A DNA stretch of 64,000 nucleotides from NCBI RefSeq assembly GCF_040954645.1, contig NC_092805.1, positions 16,642,741 to 16,706,740 of the forward strand, read 5' to 3'. The notes under the pieces are model-generated. The model searched no databases. It was not told the DNA's origin and saw only the letters and a list, made by a program, of their open reading frames with translations. Shown piece by piece: positions 54,781 to 64,000 of this stretch. Source of the stretch: Diabrotica undecimpunctata. Lineage: Eukaryota > Arthropoda > Insecta > Coleoptera > Chrysomelidae. Position 1 is the stretch's first letter; each line of letters begins with the position of its first letter. The position numbers were made by a program, and so were the translations under genes.

Positions 54781-55472
54781 TTGAGTTTACCGAAAGTACA
54801 AGCTGAATATAACCGCAAATGTCAAAAATATTTCGATTTGGCAGTGTTGGCATGTTTTTATAATGCATATGTTGTATGCTTCAAATATAAAGAGATAAAT
54901 CTTTTAAAAAGTACATTTTGAATATACCGATACCTGTTTGCCATAACATCGTAAGTCTCGTTTAGTAAATTTTACAGTACGGCAGTTTTTTCAATAAACG
55001 TGTTTAGAAATGTCCAATTGAAGTGAAAATTGGCATCCGGACGTATTATGATGAGTGTTTGAAGTAAAGTAATGATTTTTCTTCAAAATAATTTCAGTTT
55101 TTTTGTAATTGGACTTACGTTACTTTGGAAGCATCAAAAATAATTTTGCTACTGTAGTTTTATACAAGTCCAACACTTACGATAATTTTGGTAAATTCAG
55201 AAATAATTTCACATTGGGATTGCTATCGTAAGCTCAGCACTTACGATAAAAAGTATGTTTAGACACAGCCCCTTAAAGTAACATAAATAATTAATATATA
55301 AAAAAATACCAAAAATCGTTTATTTAAGGTAATTTATTTGTGAAAAGTAAAAAGTACAATAGGCATTTAACTGAACAACAAATCGCTTTAGTCATAAACT
55401 TGCAAATAGTCAAATATCTAATGTTATTGCATGTGCTATAATAAATGTGAATCATAGCTAGTCAGCAAAAAT
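54779..55472. other. 3' flank of the DUF7869-like pseudogene, with hairpin
   Basis: No gene. A perfect 9-bp stem (tatcgtaag / cttacgata, 55224-55248) with a 7-base loop is present, and the same core cttacgat or atcgtaag recurs near 54950 and 55167. These could be subterminal repeats of the element that carried the pseudogene. Confidence 0.4.
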
Positions 55473-56768
55473 CTAATCTTGGGACCCTTCATTGCTTTCG
55501 TCTTTCTCATCGGATTCTGCTAGCTTATCTGGCGTAGCTGACGTTTTCATTAGCATATATTCATTTTGAAACCTGAGAGGAATTATATTGTTGTCGCAGA
55601 GATCAATTAAGTCTTTTTTCTTTGCAACGGAAATAGACAATTTTTGAGAATAAAGCCGTTTTGGTTTTTTTTCCTTTTAATTCCATCGTGAAATTGATGC
55701 AGTTCTGGCCATTATTTAAATAGTCAACTTCTATAATAATATCTGGGTTACCTTTCTCAAATTTTACATTTTTAATTTCACTGATTTTTATAAGTTTTTC
55801 GTTTTTACATTTGAATTTACTCGGTTTTAGTACATTATCAGATTTTTTTTTTCATTCTAAGAAGTCGCTGAAATCTATTTTTATTGTTTCAAATGGTTTA
55901 GGTTTGGTACAAGAGTTGGATATCAATGTACAACATTCTGATGGAGCCTATATCACAATTTAGTAATATATGTTTTACGGTTTGTCTTCTATCAACTTCT
56001 TGCAAATATTTGTAGATTATGGTAGATATTTCGTTACTGCCACGTCCTCCGTCACATTCTCCCCACAAATAACAAAACCCATTTTGGGTTCCACTTTCGT
56101 AAACCGTAAGATTGTAATAAGCATACTTTCTGGTGTAGTACAAGAGCAAATTGTCTCCATGTAGTGTGTTTAACACCTTCTGCAGGTCAAAACTAGCACA
56201 TAAAAATTTTGAATCTAAGATAGTTTTCTTTTGATCGGCTAGAAATGAATCTTTGCATTTTTCTTTGTTTACCAAATGTTTTTTATACAATTGCTTTTTC
56301 TTCTTCTGTTTCCTCAAAATCTTTGTCTTTTCTCACTTCACAGACTTATCTTTTTTCGCCAAGTAAAATCCGATATTAAATTCTGCCTTAAAAATCTTTC
56401 GGAACACTTGCAGGGAAACGATATCGTTCTTAGTTATGCCATTTTCTAACTGTTTATTCTTTAAAAGTTCGTATAAGAATGATACATTACGAAATTCAAT
56501 CGGTAAGTATCTTCTCGATGTTTTATTTCTGCAATAATGAGATAAGACAGCAGGTAGCAACATGATAAAATCTAAAACATTCTGCTTCTGCTCTTTCCCA
56601 GTCTTGTTATAGGGAACATGCTTACCTCTCTGATCTATTTTGGAAAATGAAGCTGACGTAGAGTTTTCTTTCGTATATCTCAGTTATTTGTGAAATATCC
56701 AAGGTTTTCAATAAAAATTGTTGGCACACCTCGTGTTCCATATCTTTTACAAACGTCGAGAGTCAGGG
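55473..56768 (-). pseudogene. DUF7869-like pseudogene, third locus
   Basis: From the high end the minus strand reads VKDMEHEVCQQFLLKTLDIS, a frameshift, RGKHVPYNKTGKEQKQNVLD, SHYCRNKTSRRYLP, VFRKIFKAEFNIGFYLAKKD, ASFDLQKVLNTLHGDNLLLY, YNLTVYESGTQNGFCYLWGE, RGSNEISTIIYKYLQEV, KHILLNCD, and after another break NIIIEVDYLNN-like sequence and LSISVAKKKDLIDLCDNNII before the stop at 55473. FDLQK and LLNCD correspond to the first two acidic positions of the gene at 915. The GGQ-KN and GHS blocks are mutated or deleted. At least three frame breaks make it dead. Confidence 0.72.
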
Positions 56769-59700
56769 GGAGATTTCTGAATTTTAAGAATCGATTTACG
56801 AGCGTAGTGATTCAAGGCAGTTGGGATCAGTTCGAATCCAGTATTGGATGAGTGCTAAGCTCTTGTCCGCGCTAGCCGCACCTCAGAAGGTTTAATAGTC
56901 GGTATATTAATAAATTTATTCAGTTCGTGTCAATATTGTATCCCCGACAAGTTATCTAGTTTTGCACATAAATTCAAACTAAATTTCTTAAATCAGCTTT
57001 CGTAAATACGTCCAACGTCCAAAATACGTTGTTGTAATAATTAAATAGACATGTTAAAACGTTCTTTTGGAAACTTTTATTTGTCCCAGTTTTCTGGGTG
57101 GTCCTTCAAAGAAGTATATAAAGTGAACCTATTTCCCTAAGGACAAATCTTGTTCCCCAAGTGAAAAAACCAGCGACCTATGACTGGTGTGCGAAACAAA
57201 GGCATCAGGACAAGGTGTAAGGACAAACACACCTGCATCTTCGCTCACCAGCTGTATTAAAAATAGATTTACAAAAAAAAACAAGATCATATCATATAAT
57301 TATCATTTTAAATAACAACAGATCATATGATCCTAACATTCTCTCCGGCCCTATAAATTTGTATAAAAAAACTGTCTCTATTCAGTTCTATATCCAAAAA
57401 CAAAACTTCGCTCCGAATCTCTGGGCCTGTCTTTTGTTTTCAATAAAACAAGCTAAACTTTATGTTGATTCTCCTTATGCTGTTTCTCCACACCTCCTAA
57501 TCTCGTTTACTCTCGTACCAAAACATATGCGGCCTCGCCTCAAATAATTCTTATATTAAAAGAAAGACTTGCAAATTGTGGATTAGAAGATCTCTTCTTA
57601 CACTGTCACGGCTTTCTGCTGCCACAAACAACTTCACAAACTTTCTTTCGCGATTCGCCACTTTATCTCGCAACGTCCACACCCTTTTTTCTTATCACAG
57701 AAAACAACCTTTTCTCTTGCAGTTCTATCTTAGACTCTCCGTTTTACCTTTGCCCAAAAAAAAACCAAACTAACTTTCCTTTCCTCTTACTTCTCCAATC
57801 CCTCTCTCGAACCAATCAAATCACTAAAAACAAAAATATCTTACCATCTCCTCTCTTTCTCTCGTCAAACTTTCATTGACTCACCATACTGTCTTTTATT
57901 AGAATCCATTATCAAATTACTTTGTCAACAAAACCCGTTCACGACCGTTCATTGTTCTTTTTTTAATTGAATTGATAGGTTTCATTTTTACACAATTTAC
58001 ATTACCTGGAAAAACCGAAGTTCATTTTTATATTATACAAATCCTTACTTTCTAAATCTAAGTTAAATAACGAAATGTACAAATAGTTCTTGGTAACCGA
58101 ATATTAGGGAAACACAAACGACCTTTCATTGTCCCGAACACGAAAAAAGATACAGAAGAAAAAGAATTGATGTCAAAATGTGACAATTTTTAGAAATGAC
58201 CATTTAAAAAATCGATGAATTTGATATCATAACCTTAACGCAAAACTGCGAACAGGCTAATATTTTGGCTTTGTGTTCTAGCATGTAAATAGCTATATTC
58301 AATCTCATACTTCCTTAATCCTTTTTTAGGTCATAAAATTTTTGAGTTATGACGTTCTTCTTAAAAATAAATGTGTTCGATGATTGAAGATAATTTACTT
58401 CTTTATTAAAATTATTTTACGTGTTTTTTTACAAATGTAAATGTATCACATAAAAATAAGAACAAAAACACTATGGTGTAAAAACTAAAATATACTGTCA
58501 TTCTGCAGTAAATTACAGTTAGAAAAATATTTGTTTTCATTTGAAATTGCATTCTTTAATTTTCAATAATACACTCTCCTCATTGTTTTTGACAAAAGTC
58601 AATTTTAGAGACATTTTTATATTCTGAAATAATTCCAACTGGATTTATTTTTTTTTTTTTAAGAAAGTCATAAGTCGAAATAATTTCTATAATAGATGGG
58701 TTCAAAAATTCAAAAAGTTCTAATAATTTTCTAAAATACTGACATAACTCAAAAGAATGCTACAACCATTACAACTCATTTTAAACATAACCTCAACTTC
58801 TTTACAAGACTGACACAACACAAAATAATGCATTATTCTTCATAGAAAGTATTGTATTATCTTATTGTGTTTTTGAGAAAGAACGGCATACCACAAAATA
58901 TGACAGTATTGTGCAAGATGTCGAACAAACTTTTCCTATTTATCTTATTAGCAATAACGACACTTTTACCATCTGACGGCCATAAGCATAAACTAATTTT
59001 ATGACGTTATCACACAAAAAAATATGCAAATAGAAAAATAGAAAGGATTTTTGATTAGGCAGTGGGAGTCAGTAGCTATAAAGAAACGGCTAATATACGT
59101 GAGGAACACAATTAAAAATAATAATCTTTAGAAAGATTGATGTCCATCGATATAAAATAATATTATTTCTTAGATTTTTTTGGGGATGAATTATTTAGTT
59201 GGTTATAATTAAAAAGGTTTAAATGGTATATCCGGCTATTTTTTTTTGTTTTAAACGTACATAATTGAAGTCATTCAAAAATGCAAGTATTTATTTAACA
59301 TAAAGCCAATTCTTAAGGTAAATATACCCTTTGTTAGTGTTTCTCTCTCACATATAATGAAGTACCAACGTGAATTTACGCACACTTCCTGTGTCTCGGC
59401 TTCCTGCCTTTGTCTCTTCACGGTAGTCGGCGCTCATTGCGACGGATGTAGCAACTAAGCACTAAACACAGTTCATGTGCTTTTAGCAGGTGAATTTAAC
59501 AATTAATGAGGCAAAAGGGCTACAGGTTTTTTATGGGTTGTTACAACGTATAAGATAGGTAGGTTGCGAAATGTCGTCACATGTAAAGAGTAACAGGGTC
59601 GTCATAACAATTCAAAATTGTTAATATGTTGCAGCACAATGCTCAGTTGAACTTGCAGGTCTAGATATAGCCCAGTCTGGTTATGCAAAAATCATCGATT

Positions 59701-60649
59701 TCACGGCAAAATTTTTCGCAGATATCTGAAGCTTTTAAGACATAGGTGGGGTTTACTAGACGACGAATAAATGAAAAAGTAGGTACTCGTATTTTTACCT
59801 TGCGTTTTTTTTAAACAATAATTTATAGGCACAATTTGATATTTTGTCTGTAAGTTTTTTCCTTATATTTTACATAAACAATATTTATATCATTTTTTAT
59901 ATCAAAAATATCTTTATTTTCCCGTTTTTTAAATTAAAATTGATAAATAATTTGCAGAGATATTTGCAAGAAGCAGTTTTTTTGCACTAATTTATAAATT
60001 TTATTAATTTTTTTATTAACAAAACAAAATGTTGTAAGTAATACACTGTAATACATTTGAACATCGAGGAATTACCGTCTTTTAAATTTATGCGAAATTT
60101 CCCCCTGATCGGTCAAATAGTTTAAAAGTTATTTAATTTAATTATCCCTGAGGCTAAATATTTAAACTATTGAACTTGCTCTATTAATAATGCTAGACAG
60201 ATTTAGCAAATTTCATAGGATTCTTTAAGAATTAAACTATCTCAGAGGTTAAATGCATATTGCATTTTCATCGAATTTATTTACAAAATAAACATTTGAA
60301 AAAGGGGTATGCTTTTTACTTATAAACAATTGTAATAACTTCTATGTTTTTCAAGCTACAGACTTGTACATACAACCATTGGATAGCTGGTAAAAAACTC
60401 ACATTAAAAACAAACTTTCTATGACCAATAGGAACGAAGTTAGGGACTATTTTTAAAAAATCATATCTCCATTGTTTATAAACATTAAGAAGTAAAATTT
60501 GCATAAATTTTGAATGAAAATCTAAACTTTATAATGAAACTTTTAGGTATAAAATTCATCCAATGTTTCGAAACTTACAGCCCTTCGAAACGAAGGTACT
60601 TCGAAAGATCTACATATAAAATTGGAGGGTATAACTGTTTCAGCTAAAT
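56769..60649. other. Long unrecognised AT-rich stretch
   Basis: Nearly 4 kb without a supportable gene. It holds the candidate dispersed repeat at 57560-57960. The part 59640-60640 is AT-rich, with short phrases that resemble non-coding repeat DNA but match nothing I know. Confidence 0.4.
57560..57960 (+). repeat. Candidate dispersed repeat, copy 3
   Basis: Shows CACTTTATCTCGC, AACTAACTTTCC, CTTCTCCAATCCC, ACCAATCAAATCAC and TACCATCTCCTC in the order seen at 6180-6500. Alignment was by eye. Confidence 0.3.
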
Positions 60650-60960
60650 GACGATGACGATGATAATTTTCACCCCCCCCTTCCCCGGAAAATCCCGCAA
60701 TGTAATAATACTTTTTTTACACATTATTATAATATTATATTCCTTATATAATTATGTTGATTTTCCGAGATTTCCTGGGGTGGGGGAGGGGGGTGAAAAT
60801 TATGTCATCATTATTAATATTGCGACAGACTATTCCAGTCAAATTAAAAAAACGTTTTTACGGTGAATTTCAAATGGACTCAATTTTTCCGAGGTTTCCC
60901 ATCCCGACCAGTGAAAACTATGTAGTTATTCATATTTAGACGAGCTACCCCAGATTAAAA
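60650..60960. repeat. Inverted and tandem repeat cluster with C and G runs
   Basis: Three related units: tttcaccccccccttccccg with ggaaaatcccgc at 60668-60700; its inverted form ttttccgagatttcctgggg with gtgggggaggggggtgaaaa at 60760-60800; and a direct copy of the latter at about 60882-60915 (tttttccgaggtttccc with cagtgaaaac). Units 2 and 3 are about 120 bp apart and continue in parallel to a run of A. Units 1 and 2 could form a long imperfect hairpin. Confidence 0.6.
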
Positions 60961-62222
60961 AAAAAAGAGGCTTCTAGCTGCAATGGAAGCCGAGATAATG
61001 TAAATTTTTTCTACGTGTTTCAATTTGAAGTTCCGATCTCGAAAAAAAAAACGGAGCTGAAACGGTCTTCCCTCTTATGCTCAACATAATAATGCTCTCC
61101 TTGGAATATCTGACTAAATATGGGCATTGCACCAAGATTTCTGTCTTGCGTTTTAATACAAGGTGATCTATGAGGTATTTCACTAACTGTTTTTTTTATT
61201 TGTCGAATTATATTTGATAAGTTGTACTTCCCATCCCTAACGGCTTGAATCTTGTATGTCGGATTGTGTGTGGGTCTTCTGCTTGTATTTTCTTCTGAAG
61301 TAGTCCCTCTCTTACGAGGATGCCGCCTTCTGATTTATAAACCTGCTACGTACGAGTTGACTGCTTCTTGTGTTTCCTGTTGGGGTACTCTTTTTATTGG
61401 TTGAATTTTCCAGGAATTTAGTCACCATGATTTCCATGAATGTTATCATAAGAAATATAGCTTCTATGTTTATGTTATAACCTTCTTCTTATGGAGGCTG
61501 GCATTTGCTGTCGTGCTCTGTTTAGCTCCGTAGAGTACTTTTCTGCAGTAGCTATATTGACCGTGTGGCTCCTTCGCAGCTTGCACAATTGGTTGGTCTC
61601 GAAAAAGTGTGCATTGTATCGCTCTATGGTTGTCGGTGCATTTTATATGCTTGGTACCTCTACTACTTGTGTATTGAAAGTACTTAGCAAGTCATAGGTT
61701 TTTCATGATTCGGATATTCGAACTGTTGTGTAGGTGTATTAGTTTGTTTACTCCTCTCATTTCTTCTTTCTTCTTTCTTAGCACTTGTACTATATAAATG
61801 AGGAGGTGCCCATTGTCAACCTTTGATTTCATGTTATTAATGACAATGACTGTCTTATATATCTGATCACAGAGCTGAATGTCTCAGAGGTTTGCGGTGA
61901 CTTTAAGAACTAAGCAAATTTGGTCTGGGTCATTACGTATATACTGTTACGGTTTTTCGTGTCTTTTGTTTTGTTTTTGTCTTAGTTTTATTGTATTTCA
62001 TTATTGCTTGTCCCCTTTTTGTAATTAAGTACTTTATTTTTGTCGTTTATTAGTTTTTTTCCTCGGTTAGTTTATTTTTCTCGATTAGTTTGTTATTTTC
62101 TCTGGATACTTTGTCATTTTGCTTATTTTTAGTTCATTTCATTAGCTTGGTTTCTTGTGAACTTATTTAAGTTCTCTAGTTATTTAATTTTCTTTCTAGA
62201 TCTATTAGAGAAGCCCCACGGA
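60961..62222. other. Unrecognised stretch
   Basis: No supported gene. Positions 61440-61690 read in a coding-like way on the minus strand (CTLFRDQPIVQAAKEPHGQY and onward) and end near a gaagaagg tail at 61485, so a LINE end is possible. I could not confirm a family. Confidence 0.3.
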
Positions 62223-62480
62223 TGACCGTAGCTCAGCGGCAAGATACTGTCTTCTTCAATAGTTTAAATGTCGGTACCAACAACGACATTTTCACTTCTA
62301 AAAATGATACGAGCCGTTCACCGTGCTTCGGAGGGCACGTTATGTTGTTGGTCCCCCTGGGCTAATGCATGCATCGACTCTAGTTGCTTGAAACAGGGTT
62401 AAAGATCCAAACGGCGCCGGAAGCTGCCCGAAAGAATCTCCCCGGCGAAAATGCCATACGATATTATTATCATTATTATA
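62223..62480 (+). mobile_element. Probable tRNA-derived SINE, second family
   Basis: Starts with a tRNA-like head (gatgaccgtagctcagcggc, A-box-like), but its B box is degenerate. The body contains gttcaccgtgcttcggaggg and cacgttatgttgttggtccc, phrases typical of insect SINE families. The end is gccatacgatattattatc, an ATT-type tail. It differs from the SINE at 9085. Target duplications are not clear. Confidence 0.6.
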
Positions 62481-63282
62481 GAAAAGACAAATTTTTAATA
62501 ATTGTCTCTTAGTATTGTATTTACAACATGTTATCTAAAGTTACACTCAAGCTTATCATATTACACTTCGTTTTATTTTCTATTTATGAAAAAAAAACTT
62601 TTTATAGTTTTTTATTTGAATTGTTCAATACTGATACATTCCTGTAAGTCGTATTCTCTATACCCTGTACAGTTTTATCTAATGATTTGTATGCATTCAT
62701 ATACGGAAAGTAGTGTTTTCTTTTAAAAGAAGAAGTAATAAAGTGTTTTTCTCCACTTTAATTATTGACGCCTAAACTTCCCACAAGTATCATTGTGAGT
62801 TTGTTTATTCCTATTTCCGAGACTCCCATTTTTAATTCCAAATTCTCTTAATTAAAATTTTAATACTGACAATAAAATCAAAATAAATTAAAATCTCCGT
62901 AAATTAAAAAACGCAGTTTAAAAAAAAATGAGATCGTAAATTCTGATTGGCGTCCAGCTTAATGACACAAGACAGGAAACCTAATTAAAATTTCAAAGCT
63001 ATCTTGATTTTCGGGGTGTGTTCTACACGAACCTGAACAGAATATACGAATATATCGATATCAAAGTACCAAACGATGTTAGGTCCATAAAACAAGTTAT
63101 TTAAAGTAGCAGTCTCCATATTATTGTCAGCAGTGGTGCCCCACCGTATTTTTTCTTATAAATATGTTGATAATTCGGATCAATTATATTTACCTGAATT
63201 ATATTTTTTTAACAAGTAGTTTTGTATATGTAAGTACCAGGCATCTGCAGAGTAAAAAATACTGCAGGTCATACATTCCAAT
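62481..63282. other. Unrecognised AT-rich stretch
   Basis: No gene seen. Confidence 0.35.
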
Positions 63283-64000
63283 TTTTTCTTCTTCTAGAGC
63301 TTTTTCTACTATATCTGTTATTCTATGCACCTGATCTATCGTTGTGTGGCTTGCTCTAAACCCAAACTGATGATTAGGAATTAGATTTGTTTTCCACTAT
63401 AATCGGTTTTAGTCTCTTCAAGAGTAATTTTTCGTATAATTTAGACATGACAGGTAACAGTAAAGTAGGCCTATATGAAGAAGCTTCTTGTGGAGGTTTT
63501 CCTTGTTTTAGTGTCTTTATAATTTCTGCCACCTTCCATAACTTTGATACGTACCTTAGCCTAAAGGAAGCGTTTATAAGATGTGTTAATTTTTTTATAG
63601 CTTTCCTTGGAACTTGCTTTAACACTTCCCCAGTAATTAGATCAATTCCAGGAGCTTTCTTTGGATTTATATTTTCTTTTGTTTCCAAATATACTTCTTT
63701 TGTAGTTACAGGGCTAATCTCCATTTCATCTTGATCAGGGAGCTCCCAGTTAATTATTTCTTCTTCTTTATTTGGTTGAAAGGTATTTTCTAGGTGGTCA
63801 GCAAACCTGTTGGCCTTTTGTATATTGCTTCCTGCCCAGCCATTATTAGTATTTCTAATTAGTGGATTCTGTAAGATTGGCCTTTTTAATCGTTTGGTAG
63901 CCTTCCACAATGAGTAATTATTAGTAGCGGTATCATTTGATAGTTCACTTAGATAGATGCTAACCGATTCGTTTTTAATTTTTTGAATTTCTCTATTTAA
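63283..64000 (-). pseudogene. Jockey-like LINE fragment running off the window
   Basis: The minus strand (63910-63374) is open: MWKATKRLKRPILQNPLIRN, a helical linker, ENINPKKAPGIDLITGEVLK, THLINASFRLRYVSKLWKVA, KQGKPPQEASSYRPTLLLPV and KLYEKLLLKRLKPIIVE. After a frameshift, a few codons of the QFGFR block run to 63283. It matches the LINE at 26417-27723 in the shared part and extends further upstream. It stops inside the RT, so the 3' part has been deleted. More of its 5' side lies beyond position 64000. Confidence 0.8.

Noticed and set aside
1..64000. CRISPR arrays, operons or bacterial mobile elements
   Set aside because: No regularly spaced repeats with unique spacers and no prokaryotic gene organisation; the content is eukaryotic.

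Overview
This window looks like repeat-rich eukaryotic DNA, most likely from an insect and perhaps a beetle. It is AT-rich, carries five long (TA)n tracts, and has no operons, ribosome binding sites or dense gene packing. Almost everything that can be recognised is transposable-element DNA of many families, much of it nested: RTE-like, Jockey-like, R1-like and restriction-endonuclease-type non-LTR retrotransposons, a Penelope-like element, Ty3/gypsy-type LTR remains, mariner, Tigger/pogo and piggyBac DNA transposons, and tRNA-derived SINEs. The insect assignment is inference from this mixture of families; no host gene was found that would fix the species.

Positions 1-8.8 kb: a 586-codon spliced gene of the DUF7869-like type (915-2736), a decayed relative on the opposite strand (2985-3848), a mariner with D-41-D catalytic spacing and long inverted repeats (3849-5310) whose right end abuts a (TA)n tract, and a second mariner relic near 7.5 kb. 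8.8-16.3 kb: a 5'-truncated LINE interrupted by a SINE, both with target-site duplications; a Ty3/gypsy 5' LTR with gag remains; a MADF-like scrap; and an open but 5'-truncated LINE reverse transcriptase (14740-16251). 16.7-23 kb: a Penelope-like element, a LINE with an RPD...D endonuclease motif, an APE-type endonuclease fragment and another LINE.

23.5-34.4 kb: a Tigger element split by a LINE 3' end; a Jockey LINE inside a TA-flanked inverted-repeat element; a LINE whose 5' part is inverted, as expected from twin priming (28888-30817); and a LINE that split one copy of a local tandem repeat (32154-34181). 34.8-45 kb: LINE relics, a decayed piggyBac, and a second Penelope-like fragment with about 507 bp of 28S rRNA sequence inside it (43576-44460). 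45-57 kb: an almost complete LINE (45703-48551) inserted in an older LINE, a probable solo LTR, duplicated mariner scraps holding a 132-bp LINE insertion, a short LINE, and a third DUF7869-like locus (55473-56768). 57-64 kb: mostly unrecognised AT-rich DNA, a tandem and inverted repeat cluster, a second SINE, and a Jockey fragment running off the window end.

The genes do not form a pathway. They are a layered record of insertions. The best candidates for new biology are the DUF7869-like family (three diverged loci, one with intact coding capacity and a predicted intron), the 28S rRNA-Penelope chimera, and the 5'-inverted LINE, whose joints can be read directly.
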